The position numbers and the translations under genes are program-made. This document shows positions 1-7,566 of a DNA stretch of 64,000 nucleotides, piece after piece (position 1 is the first letter of the stretch; each line of letters opens with the position of its first letter). The DNA comes from Microbulbifer agarilyticus. GTDB lineage: Bacteria; Pseudomonadota; Gammaproteobacteria; Pseudomonadales; Cellvibrionaceae. The notes beneath the pieces were generated by a model. It was not told where the DNA came from and searched no databases. It saw nothing but the letters and a program-made list of their open reading frames with translations. The stretch covers positions 558,001-622,000 of the forward strand of contig NZ_JAHVKO010000001.1 in assembly GCF_019800665.1 (NCBI RefSeq). The letters run 5' to 3'.

Positions 1-1
1 C

Positions 2-895
2 ACAGGGATAAAATTACAACATGCTTTTCAAAAACAATCTATCGGCGCCCGTGGCGAGATAGCACTTTTTCGAGCGTTCATCCAGGCTTTTAATGGTCTA
101 GGAGCAGAGGCATTAGCAAAGGAGTATCACGGGAATCGATATCAGGTCATCTTTCAGCAAGCGCGCGGGGCTGGACGTCCTTTACCCCGTTGTGAACTAT
201 GCGACGTCCTAATTATTAATTACCCCGCCGGCGACCCCACCGCTGCACGAATTACCTTTAACCAGGCAAAGGTATCTTCAAAGCAATTTGGCTGTAGAGG
301 GGGTGTCAGGGGTAAACCCTATCGGTTTCGTGGAAACCTCGAACAATGGGACCTGCTCTCTAATCGGCCGCTCATAAGTCCAGCGACACGCACGTTTCTG
401 CCACCAGCAGATCTTCTTTCTGGATCCCTTCTTCCTTCGGTTGGGACATTTGGTGTTTTTTATCCAGTTGGGGCTGGATTCGACTTTGCGTACTTTGTTG
501 CTGACGGCCTCAGTGCGTTAAACAATGGTTCCGGCCGGTCGGGCACACTGGAGTGGAACAATCCAGTACACCAGCTTCGTAAGATCTCAGGCTATACGGA
601 GGTAACTGGAACTTGTTGTATGCAGACGTTTGGGGATGCATTACTGTCTGGTCACGTTGGCACCCCGATTAGTCAGCTATTGATGAACTCTGCTAGCCCT
701 TTCGAACTACGTGCTTGGTTGGCAGGAATGCTCGTTACTTTAAGCCAGGAGCATCGCGACTCACAACTTCCTGAGGAGCTATTGGAAGGGCTTGAGCTTG
801 ATCGAAAAGCTGACGATATTATGTCGTTTGGTGAAGAGCGACCAAAGCCCATTCGGGCAGTGATCCTAGTAAGGGGTAACCGCCAAGAATCTTGA
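2..895 (+). CDS. Partial protein with restriction-nuclease-like motifs (5' end outside window)
   Basis: The reading frame is open from base 2 to the TGA at 893-895 (297 codons) with no start codon before the ATG at 620, so the true start lies left of the window. Numbering from the first visible codon, there is an Arg-Gly-Glu near residues 17-19 in a predicted helix, then Cys-Glu-Leu-Cys-Asp-Val-Leu-Ile at 64-71, then Asn-Gln-Ala-Lys at 87-90 ending a strand. A helix Glu, an Asp and a Gln-x-Lys in this order is the pattern of the PD-(D/E)xK nuclease superfamily (restriction and Mrr-like enzymes). This is a motif reading only; no family was recognised. The C-terminal 90 residues are mostly helical. 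It lies next to transposase debris, which suits an accessory or defence gene. It could equally be an uncharacterised non-nuclease. Confidence 0.6.
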   Translation, partial: TGIKLQHAFQKQSIGARGEIALFRAFIQAFNGLGAEALAKEYHGNRYQVIFQQARGAGRPLPRCELCDVLIINYPAGDPTAARITFNQAKVSSKQFGCRGGVRGKPYRFRGNLEQWDLLSNRPLISPATRTFLPPADLLSGSLLPSVGTFGVFYPVGAGFDFAYFVADGLSALNNGSGRSGTLEWNNPVHQLRKISGYTEVTGTCCMQTFGDALLSGHVGTPISQLLMNSASPFELRAWLAGMLVTLSQEHRDSQLPEELLEGLELDRKADDIMSFGEERPKPIRAVILVRGNRQES

Positions 896-1233
896 AGAAA
901 TCGAAGGGTTTTGCGTTTCTTTCACGTAGTAAGGCGTACCTAAGTGGGACTAGATCAACTATATAGGATGGATTTTATTCAATAAAAAGGACACCCACCA
1001 AATAGAAATAAAAAAGGACACCCACTAAAGAATAAAAAGGACACCCACCAAATAGTGCCTAGCAGCACAAAGCGTCCGTCACGAGTATTTTTGCTTGCGC
1101 GCAAGAAGTAATTGTTGGAAGGGCAGGCTCGTGTGGCTTTTATCACGTATTCCGTATGATTGGGTGGGCCGCGCACGCAGTGTACGCTCGCAGCTGACCT
1201 GTGATGTAATTCAAGCGGGGAAAAGAATAGGGT
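896..1233. other. Intergenic region with GGACACCC repeats
   Basis: This 338-base stretch lies between the partial nuclease-like gene and the 3' end of the RAYT gene. The only clear structure is the three-copy repeat at 981-1055. Short open frames here overlap the repeat or the transposase and have no ribosome site, so no gene is called. Confidence 0.6.
981..1055 (+). repeat. Three tandem copies of a 25-bp GGACACCCAC unit
   Basis: Three near-identical head-to-tail units start at 981, 1007 and 1031. Each reads AATAAAAAGGACACCCAC followed by a short A-rich tail; the middle copy has one extra A and CTAAAG in the tail. The core GGACACCC recurs in the same orientation at 5106 and 10553, and inverted at 2316-2323. 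Together with the 2316 copy, these units bracket the RAYT gene in inverted orientation. This is expected for repeats mobilised or marked by REP-associated tyrosine transposases. They are too short and too closely spaced to be a CRISPR array. Confidence 0.85.
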
Positions 1234-2226
1234 TTAGGGTATTGCAGGATGAGGTGACAAGAGACGTTCGCACTGACGAATTCCGTGCACCCAGCGCTTA
1301 CCAAGCTGCTCGCAAGCGGTGCGAACAGAATGGCCAGTGCCTACCAAGGATTTAAACCGGCTTTCAAAATTTCTATTCAGATAGGTCCATTGCTTTGGAT
1401 CAATTTGCAGGCGATCCAGAATGGGAGGAAGTTTTTCGTTGATTGCTCCCCGCTTATCTTCTCGTAGGCAGCGTCCGCTCCAGTCCACCAATTCAATATA
1501 GTCCTCTAGCCGAAACGGTAGGCCTGTAGGCATGGCTTCTTTGGGATTCCCGACAAATGGCAGCAGCGTGGTGGGCTGCTGTGCCTGTTTTGCAGAGAGG
1601 ATACGTTGTTTGATTGAGGTATGGTCCGATGTCTCTGGGGTTTCGGCCATTTTCGCGCGGATTGGATTAAGGTCAACATAAGCCATGCAGGCTGCCAGCG
1701 CCTTTTCGTCCAGTAATGCTTGGGATTTAAAACGGCCCTCCCAGAATCGTCCGCTACACTGGTCTTCGCGATTGGATTCCCGTGCAATAAACTCGTTCAA
1801 GTAGCGCATAAACCAACTGATATCACTCAGCCGTGTCTTCCAGATTTTGGCTACCTCAGACAGTCGTGCAAGTTCGGCAGAATCCAGGGACTCCCCACGG
1901 TAAAAACGCTGCGATAAGGCAGAGCCTTTGCACAGCCGATGCCATCGAGACACCACCTCTAGCAGGTCCCAGCCGTCAGCCTGTTGCTGGTTCACGAATA
2001 ACACGACATGATAATGGTTGCTCATGACGGCATACGAACAAACATCTAGGGCGAATATTCTGGAAAGTTCCAGCAGCCGGTCTTCTATCCACTGTCGACG
2101 GTGCTCAAAGCACTGCCCGGTGCGCTCATCACGCCCGCAAAGAAAAGCGCGGTGTACACAGCGGGAAACGCAGTGATAGTAGGGCGTTGTGCTTGGATCA
2201 ATCAGATTTGATCGCGGTTGGGTCAT
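1234..2226 (-). CDS. REP-associated tyrosine transposase (RAYT, Y1_Tnp family)
   Basis: A 330-residue single-strand DNA transposase of the IS200/IS605-like Y1 superfamily. Near the N terminus is the YYHCVSRCVHRAFLCG segment typical of RAYTs. It is followed by the HUH metal-binding motif in SNHYHVVLF (about residues 69-77) and, later, a helix with the candidate catalytic tyrosine in ACMAYVDLNPIRA (about residues 180-192). In the family, such enzymes nick and join single-stranded DNA at REP-type hairpins and are usually single-copy domesticated genes rather than ordinary insertion sequences. The frame is intact. It is bracketed by inverted GGACACCC motifs, with a decayed paralogue just upstream. 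The ATG at 2226 has no strong ribosome site. A CCAGTATTTTGCG stretch at 2253-2265 is shared with the decayed copy. Confidence 0.9.
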   Translation of the reverse strand: MTQPRSNLIDPSTTPYYHCVSRCVHRAFLCGRDERTGQCFEHRRQWIEDRLLELSRIFALDVCSYAVMSNHYHVVLFVNQQQADGWDLLEVVSRWHRLCKGSALSQRFYRGESLDSAELARLSEVAKIWKTRLSDISWFMRYLNEFIARESNREDQCSGRFWEGRFKSQALLDEKALAACMAYVDLNPIRAKMAETPETSDHTSIKQRILSAKQAQQPTTLLPFVGNPKEAMPTGLPFRLEDYIELVDWSGRCLREDKRGAINEKLPPILDRLQIDPKQWTYLNRNFESRFKSLVGTGHSVRTACEQLGKRWVHGIRQCERLLSPHPAIP

Positions 2227-2314
2227 GGCTATTAATGGTGCTGTATGTATAGCCAGTATTTTGCGATGAATTATTTTAAATGCAAGTGTTTGGCGTAGGA
2301 TACCTTATCTTCTA

Positions 2315-2324
2315 TGGGTGTCCC
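2315..2324 (-). repeat. Inverted copy of the GGACACCC motif
   Basis: Read on the minus strand this is GGGACACCCA, the core of the three-copy repeat at 981-1055 in the opposite orientation. It lies about 90 bases upstream of the RAYT start and abuts the truncated end of the decayed RAYT copy (homology stops near 2334). It may therefore mark an element end or a recombination point. Confidence 0.65.
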
Positions 2325-2333
2325 ATTGTTGTT

Positions 2334-2642
2334 CCCAGAGCCTTTACACAGCTGGTGCCAGCGCTCAATCACTTCGTGCAGTTCCCAGTCTGCTGCACGT
2401 CACTGATTAATGTGCAGTACCACATGGTAGTGGTTGCTTGTCACAGAGTAAGCGCAGACATCCAGAGCGAGGATTTGTGCTGGCGTCAGGAGTTTTTCTT
2501 CATTCCACTGGCGACGATGCTCAAAACATTGCCCGGTACGATCATCCCACCCACACAGAAAAGCGCGGCGTACACAGCGGGAGACGCAGTGGTGGTAGGG
2601 CGTGGCACGGAGGGAGATCAGAGCACTGCGAGGGAGTCCCAT
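2334..2642 (-). pseudogene. Truncated second RAYT transposase
   Basis: From the ATG at 2642 the first 80 residues closely match the intact RAYT next door: the YHHCVSRCVRRAFLCG segment and the HUH motif in SNHYHVVLH are both present. An in-frame TGA at 2400-2402 interrupts the frame just after the HUH strand. Translation beyond it still matches the intact copy (WELHEVIERWHQLCKGS versus WDLLEVVSRWHRLCKGS) down to about 2334, where similarity stops beside a GGGACACCCA motif. The region with the catalytic tyrosine is missing, so the product would be inactive. The two copies also share CCAGTATTTT(G/A)CG upstream (2253-2265 and 2673-2685), so the duplicated unit included a 5' leader. Confidence 0.85.
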
Positions 2643-2970
2643 TTGTGGTCATCCATGCTAGTGGATGAATAACCAGTATTTTACGTGGGTGTGAGCAGTT
2701 TGCACTAGGCGTGGCGTGGAAGGCCTATGGTTTGTTGGGTTTCATGAATTTATACCAACATCATTGCCGGTATAAGGATTCCTTCACTTTCTGGCTTCTA
2801 ACAATACTGCCCAAAAATCGACATGTGCCATAACCGATTCCGGCTGCAACGACATCATCTCCATCAAAACCTTCCCTCAACGTATCATAGAAGTTGTTAA
2901 ACCAGGCCATACTGAATCGGCACCTACAGAGCATGGTAACGTCGGTGTGACCTGGTCTACTACAAGGTGA
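2643..2970. other. Intergenic, transposase leader remnant
   Basis: 328 bases between the decayed RAYT and the first tandem paralogue. It contains the CCAGTATTTTACG stretch at 2673-2685, shared with the leader of the intact RAYT. Nothing else was recognised. Confidence 0.5.
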
Positions 2971-3822
2971 CTAAGGCATCATTTCCAGCAACTCCTTTGC
3001 CTGCTGCCTCTGGGCTGAGTTTGGCACTACGTCATCACCGTAGCCCGAACCAAGAATTTCCTCGTAAAGCGGTTTATAGATCGCTGGTGCGACAGGTGCA
3101 TCATGCTTCGCGATTTTTCCGCTGGCATCGGTGTATGACAATCCTTTCTCAATTGCCCTCAATCCAAACCCGAGGCTTGCTGCACTTTCATCCAGCCCAT
3201 CCGGATTGTTTACCAGAGAGTACCCAATCAACTGAGGGGTGATATTGTCAAGTTGCGTTATCGAATAGTTCGCCAGCGCCTCTCTCACTACACCCATTTG
3301 TTGAATAGTGCCCATATTTAAACCACCCAACATTTGTCCTGCCAGCGGGAGTAGAAGGGGCATGACATTCTCATAGGGAATACCAAACGACTTTACCTGA
3401 TATGAAGTAGCAGTCCCTGACATTGTCGCGCTTCCTGCTAATCCCGCCACGGAAGCAGCCGCAGTACCGGAGGCGTTAAATCCCTGAATACCGATACGAT
3501 GGCCATAACCGAAATACCATTCATTGACAGGGCCGCCGTTAACAGCAGGAACGGTCGTGTACTTCACGATATCGACAACGAAGTAGGTTGCATTCATTTT
3601 TGCTGCCAGTGCAAACCCGCGAAAACCGAGTGCGAGCATTGCAGAAACGCTCGCCTGAATAGCACCGCTTTGCAGTACATTACAGGAGTCTACAGAAGGT
3701 ACAGATGGCGGGGTTATCCAATCTACCTGTTCTGGATTATCGACAATTAGCCCCTTCAATGCCAACACGGTTCCGTCGCTATCCGTCGCACCGCCGACGG
3801 GTATATAGGCAATAGTATCCAT
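2971..3822 (-). CDS. Uncharacterised protein, tandem paralogue 1
   Basis: A 283-residue protein of no recognised family. It has no signal peptide and no clear membrane span. It is rich in Gly, Ala and Ser, especially at about residues 110-140, where alternating small residues look like a repetitive beta region. It is clearly related to the upstream gene at 3863-4711. Matching blocks are ATYFVVDI, GYGHRIGI, the Ala/Ser/Gly-rich stretch, FGLRAIEKGLSY, and a C-terminal SAQRQQAKELLE that parallels SSQQRSKAGDLY. The ATG at 3822 follows AAAAGGAATATATGTC, a reasonable ribosome site. Both genes read leftwards 40 bases apart and are probably co-transcribed. They sit between transposase remnants, so horizontal arrival is plausible. 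Function unknown. Confidence 0.8.
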   Translation of the reverse strand: MDTIAYIPVGGATDSDGTVLALKGLIVDNPEQVDWITPPSVPSVDSCNVLQSGAIQASVSAMLALGFRGFALAAKMNATYFVVDIVKYTTVPAVNGGPVNEWYFGYGHRIGIQGFNASGTAAASVAGLAGSATMSGTATSYQVKSFGIPYENVMPLLLPLAGQMLGGLNMGTIQQMGVVREALANYSITQLDNITPQLIGYSLVNNPDGLDESAASLGFGLRAIEKGLSYTDASGKIAKHDAPVAPAIYKPLYEEILGSGYGDDVVPNSAQRQQAKELLEMMP

Positions 3823-3862
3823 GACATATATTCCTTTTATATGGTTTATAAGTTACTAGTAG

Positions 3863-4711
3863 TTATGGACCGCAGTCATACAAATCTCCGGCTTTGCTCC
3901 TTTGCTGTGACGATGGGTTATCATCACCGGAAACACCGAGAGACTCATAAATACCTTGAATAACATTGCTATCAACTGCAAATCCAGAACCAATCACATT
4001 TAAACTAGAAGGAACATCAACCGGGGCTCTATCTAACGCTTTTGGCAAATTCCAGCCCTTGTTTATCGCGCGGAGTCCATACTCATAGGAAACTGCAAAA
4101 CTTTGTTGGGGAACCTGGGATTCAGGAACAATTCCTATCACATTGGGCTGAAAACTGTCCATGTTGTTTGGATTGGTCATCACCCTAAATAGCTCATTAA
4201 CCCCCTCACCAAGGCCAGACGCGCTAGTTTGATCAAAGCTTGCAATACCACTATTAAAAAACTTTATGTCATTTAGAGCGCCGCCACCGATAACAGTAGC
4301 CTGCAGCATCACTGCACTCCCTTTCGCCACTGCGCTCGCGGCCAATCCACTCACTGAGAAGGCTGCATCACCAGAAACCTGCGAACTAGCAAAGGCAATT
4401 CTTCCACCGACCCCCCAAATATTAAGACCTTGCCCGCTGTTCAGTGGAACAGCGACAGGCTGTGTCGCAATAATATCTAACAAAAAATAGGTTGCCTTCG
4501 CATCACCGCCAATCACCAGGCCCTTAAACCCAATATTTGCCATTACTTCGGCAGAGACAAATGAAGAAGTAATATTCACATCGTAAGAGGAGAATTCCGG
4601 AGCATCTAAATTTGTACCACTTTGGCCAACAGTGAGATGAGGGTTTACCCTATGAACCGCCGTACATAAAGCATCGAAATCCCCCGAGGGGGAAATGGGC
4701 GTGTAAAACAT
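3863..4711 (-). CDS. Uncharacterised protein, tandem paralogue 2
   Basis: A 282-residue paralogue of the gene at 2971-3822, with the same order of conserved blocks: ATYFLLDI, GVGGRIAF, an Ala/Ser/Gly-rich centre, YGLRAINKGWNL, and a Gln/Arg/Lys-rich tail ending in Asp-Leu-Tyr. It has no signal peptide or membrane helix, so it would be cytosolic unless exported by a dedicated system. The ATG at 4711 is preceded by AAAGGAGAGG, the strongest ribosome site in this part of the window, so this is probably the first gene of a two-gene unit. The two have diverged well beyond recent duplication. Function unknown; no enzyme motif was seen. Confidence 0.8.
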   Translation of the reverse strand: MFYTPISPSGDFDALCTAVHRVNPHLTVGQSGTNLDAPEFSSYDVNITSSFVSAEVMANIGFKGLVIGGDAKATYFLLDIIATQPVAVPLNSGQGLNIWGVGGRIAFASSQVSGDAAFSVSGLAASAVAKGSAVMLQATVIGGGALNDIKFFNSGIASFDQTSASGLGEGVNELFRVMTNPNNMDSFQPNVIGIVPESQVPQQSFAVSYEYGLRAINKGWNLPKALDRAPVDVPSSLNVIGSGFAVDSNVIQGIYESLGVSGDDNPSSQQRSKAGDLYDCGP

Positions 4712-5420
4712 TTAACCTCTCCTTTAGTTCATTATTAGTCATATTTGGTCAACAACGATGAGGGATAGATTGCCTCATTGTTATTAATTGCGGTTATTTT
4801 TAGGACTGAACTGGAGTTCAGTTCTAGTGGCATCTTGATGTGTTGCTTATCGTTATGGTTCTCATGCGCCGTACATACTACGATGGATAGCTGATCTGCA
4901 TAGACAGTTTTTCCGCCATGTTCAGTTAATTATCAGATGGCTGTTGGATATTCTGTCTCGAGGGAGTTTGAGGTGTCATTGGGTCGATCTGTGCGCCTGG
5001 GGTTCACTATTGAGGTTATTTGTAGGGCACCAGCGACGATGGTTTTTGGGAGTGCTCGTAATCTCCTATTTTCATAGGGCGATGTTAGCTCCTGGAAAAA
5101 CTAAAGGACACCCATTAACTTTGAAAGCTAAAAGCTAAAAGCTAAAGGTTGAAAACTAAAGGACATCAATTAACTTACGTCAATAAATTCAAGGCTGAAA
5201 TTTCGAGAGCTTGAGTTCGTATTTGTTACTTGAGGGTTAAAATGAAGGCTTGAATCCTAGTTTCATACGATCTGCGCTGTTCGGTTTTCTAATGGTGCAG
5301 CGAAGGCTCGTAGCCGCTCTGTGGTGACGTTGAGAATAAATGGGGACAGATCAACATTATGACACCAATTAGCACCCACTGAGTTTTTCGCCCATTAGTC
5401 TAAGGTCATAACAAAAAGGG
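4712..5420. other. AT-rich intergenic region with repeats
   Basis: About 700 bases with no supportable gene. It holds the upstream region of the tandem paralogue pair, the repeats at 5098-5177, and TGGGGACAGATCAACATT at 5341-5358. That last sequence resembles the GGGGACAGA leader often seen before Y1 transposase genes and precedes the scrap at 5421-5501. No terminator or RNA gene was recognised. Confidence 0.5.
5098..5177 (+). repeat. Two AAACTAAAGGACA units flanking an AGCTAAAA microrepeat
   Basis: AAACTAAAGGACACCCATTAACTT at 5098 and a near copy (GGACATCAATTAACTT) at 5153 flank about three tandem copies of an 8-base AGCTAAAA unit. The first copy carries the GGACACCC core seen beside the RAYT gene. 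This suggests another footprint of the same repeat family. Confidence 0.7.
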
Positions 5421-5501
5421 AAGCGGTGGTTCGACATGCAGGTGTACGCCTGGGTGTAGATGACCAATCACCTCCACCTGCTGGTAACTCCAAACGAATG
5501 A
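5421..5501 (+). pseudogene. Y1-type transposase fragment
   Basis: Translation gives KRWFDMQVYAWV, a TAG stop (5457-5459), then MTNHLHLLVTPNE and a TGA. MTNHxHLLVTP is the hallmark HUH motif of IS200-like/RAYT transposases, and the preceding Tyr-Ala-Trp-Val matches the usual YAYVLM block. The wording differs from the RAYT at 1234-2226 (SNHYHVVLF), so this comes from another subfamily. Only about 27 codons remain, with a stop inside. Confidence 0.75.
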
Positions 5502-5511
5502 GGTTGGGTCC

Positions 5512-6192
5512 ATGGATAGGAAACCACTCGACACAGAAATTAATCACCACACAGCAAAATTTATCGTGGGTTTTATCGCCTTGTCACTGGCGAGTTTGAC
5601 TGACCTGCTAACGCCTGGGGTCAGTATTAGCTCGATTAGCCTGTCATACCATTTATCCGATACTGCCCGAAATGTATTCGTTGGGGCTCTCTGTGTCATA
5701 TCGGCTTTTCTCTTTTCGTATAATGGCTACTCATTGTTTCAAGCTGTCTTGAGTAAAGTCGCAGCGGTTGCTGTCGCGGTAGTGGCATTTTTTCCGTGCG
5801 ATTGCTTTGCAGGTCGGGGTGTCGAGGGGGCAGCTGCAGAGTCCACGATGGTTGGGGTTGTCCATACCACCGCGGCAATTTCCATGTTCGTTATGCTCGC
5901 AATTTTTTGCTGGCTGTTTTACCTGAGAGCCAAAGGCAAGGGTTCTAAAGAAGCGAAGGTTAGGGGGCTAATTTATCGAGCCTGTGCAGTGGTTATGCTT
6001 GGCGCTATGGCCGCACAGCTGCTCGATATTCTTGGCTGGGTGGACTTTAGCGGGATTACTCACCGGTTGACCTACTATGTCGAAGCGACAGGGTTGATAG
6101 CCTTTGGTATTGCATGGCTGACCGCCAGTCGCATGTTGCCATTTATTACCAATGAAGATGAGCGTATAAAAATCGAGCTTTCTGGGGGCTAG
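5512..6192 (+). CDS. Polytopic membrane protein of unknown function
   Basis: A 226-residue protein with about six hydrophobic segments: about residues 15-35, 50-68, 76-94, 112-135, 152-170 and 185-203. The arrangement, with a conserved-looking SDTARNVFVGAL loop between helices 1 and 2 and Cys-Asp-Cys after helix 3, resembles small DUF998-like membrane proteins, but I cannot assign it firmly. The ATG at 5512 follows GAGGTTGGGTCC, an acceptable ribosome site. The gene begins only 10 bases after the transposase scrap, so its original promoter may have been lost or replaced. It stands alone and reads towards the lipoprotein gene. Confidence 0.7.
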   Translation: MDRKPLDTEINHHTAKFIVGFIALSLASLTDLLTPGVSISSISLSYHLSDTARNVFVGALCVISAFLFSYNGYSLFQAVLSKVAAVAVAVVAFFPCDCFAGRGVEGAAAESTMVGVVHTTAAISMFVMLAIFCWLFYLRAKGKGSKEAKVRGLIYRACAVVMLGAMAAQLLDILGWVDFSGITHRLTYYVEATGLIAFGIAWLTASRMLPFITNEDERIKIELSGG

Positions 6193-6316
6193 CTGACCTC
6201 ATTTGGGTGGTTTCATTGCCCGGGTTTGGCTTTTTCTGTCCTTTTTGTGAGTGAATTCAGCAACGATTCAGTTGCGGCGGGTTAAAAAGCAGGTGTGAAT
6301 CCAAGGAATACGCACC

Positions 6317-7453
6317 ATGCGCCAAGCCCCATACCGTTTACTCGCCGCTCTCGCCATCACTTTGACGCTCGGGGGCTGTGTCACCTACCCATCAGCCCCG
6401 CCAGTGATGGTCGAGCAAACCTATATCCGCAAGGCACCGCCGGTCTACTCCTATTCAGTGATCACCGACCCCGGCTATCGCTACTACGACGAAGCCCTCG
6501 GCGTATACGTATTCTACGACCGCAGCGACGTGTTCTATCGCCAGGGGCGCTACTACCGTTGGTATCAGGACCATTGGATCAGCGCGAATCACTGGCATGG
6601 CCCCTGGATTCCTGCCCCGAATCTGTATGTCTCGATCAATTTCAATGATCGCTGGCGTACCCGCTTGCACCGCCATGGCCATAGCTATGCCGGAGGGCAC
6701 CACCACAAGCCGCCGCGCCGGCATGCTTATGACGATGGTTACAAGCGTCGGGATCGGCATGACAGCAACCCATACCGGTATGATCGTCGTGAAAAGGCCG
6801 AAGATCGTCGTGAGGACCTCTGGGACCGTCGCGAGGACCGTAAAGATCGTCGTGAGGAATTCAAGGATCGTCGTGAGGAACACAGGGATCATCGCGATGA
6901 GCGCAAGGATCGCCGTGAGGAGCGCCAGAATCGTGGCCGAGACGGTGTTCAAGGGTTTGCTGGCGTAGCCAAGCCAAAGGGGCGGGCGTTTCAGGCGGAT
7001 AATCGGAGCGGAGACCACCGTAACGACCGCCGCATTGAGCGCGTGAATGAACGCCGGAACCCAGGTCGTAATCCAAATCGGGTTTCAAGCCGGGACGAGC
7101 GGGTGGTTAACGTTGCGGGCAAGCAGGCCGGCATTCGCGACCCACGTATTGTTCCTGCGGTAGATCGTCCTGCAATCGATCGCCGCGCGGCGCGCGACAG
7201 GCGCAAACCACAAAGCCAGCGCGCCCAGCACCAGCGCCAGTCTCAGCGCAATGCGCCAAATGATCGGCGCAATACGGCCGCGAAGCCAGCTCAGCGCCAG
7301 GAGCGCAAGCAACCAAAGAACGAGCAGCCAAAGAAGAAAGAAAGGAAAAAGGAAAATAAGTCCAAAAAGAAAGCGGATCAGCGGGATCAGGCACGTACCG
7401 TGCGTGATCCGCGTACCCGGCGGTCCAATGAAGCACGCCGTCAGATCGATTGA
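6317..7453 (+). CDS. Lipoprotein with charged heptad repeats
   Basis: 378 residues. The N terminus is a lipoprotein signal with lipobox Leu-Gly-Gly-Cys (Cys at about 21). Residues 30-130 are rich in Tyr, Trp and His and contain WYQDHWISANHWHGPW, a pattern seen in small envelope proteins of the YXWGXW/DUF3300-like kind; this is a weak comparison. Residues 156-204 are seven heptads of the type DRREExK, encoded by seven 21-bp DNA units. The rest is an extremely basic Arg/Lys/Gln-rich tail that should be disordered and could bind nucleic acid, lipopolysaccharide or peptidoglycan (inference). The start is supported by AAGGA nine bases upstream of the ATG. The gene stands alone. Confidence 0.75.
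   Translation: MRQAPYRLLAALAITLTLGGCVTYPSAPPVMVEQTYIRKAPPVYSYSVITDPGYRYYDEALGVYVFYDRSDVFYRQGRYYRWYQDHWISANHWHGPWIPAPNLYVSINFNDRWRTRLHRHGHSYAGGHHHKPPRRHAYDDGYKRRDRHDSNPYRYDRREKAEDRREDLWDRREDRKDRREEFKDRREEHRDHRDERKDRREERQNRGRDGVQGFAGVAKPKGRAFQADNRSGDHRNDRRIERVNERRNPGRNPNRVSSRDERVVNVAGKQAGIRDPRIVPAVDRPAIDRRAARDRRKPQSQRAQHQRQSQRNAPNDRRNTAAKPAQRQERKQPKNEQPKKKERKKENKSKKKADQRDQARTVRDPRTRRSNEARRQID
6782..6928 (+). repeat. Seven 21-bp in-frame repeats
   Basis: Seven consecutive 21-base units start at 6782, 6803, 6824, 6845, 6866, 6887 and 6908. Each opens with GATCGTCGTGAGGA or a close variant and encodes Asp-Arg-Arg-Glu plus three variable residues. The units are in register with the lipoprotein frame, so they are coding repeats rather than a CRISPR or regulatory array. 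Such repeats can change copy number by slippage. Confidence 0.9.
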
Positions 7454-7541
7454 TCCGGTTTATCAACTCGCCCCGTTAATACGGCAAGCTAACGAGTCAA
7501 TGCTGTAACGCATGCTTCCGGTCGATACTATGGCTGTTTTC

Positions 7542-7547
7542 TATAAT
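7542..7547 (+). promoter_or_regulatory. Possible -10 element
   Basis: A perfect TATAAT lies 20 bases upstream of the ATG at 7567. No good -35 hexamer is seen at 16-18 bases spacing, so this is only a candidate promoter for the propeller/hydrolase gene. Confidence 0.3.
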
Positions 7548-7566
7548 AGTAAGAGTAGCGATTGCG

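Noticed and set aside
981-1055. Possible short CRISPR array
   Set aside because: Units of 25 bases are adjacent with no spacer sequences, and no cas genes are near.
6782-6928. Possible CRISPR-like array
   Set aside because: The seven units are contiguous without spacers and in register with a lipoprotein reading frame.
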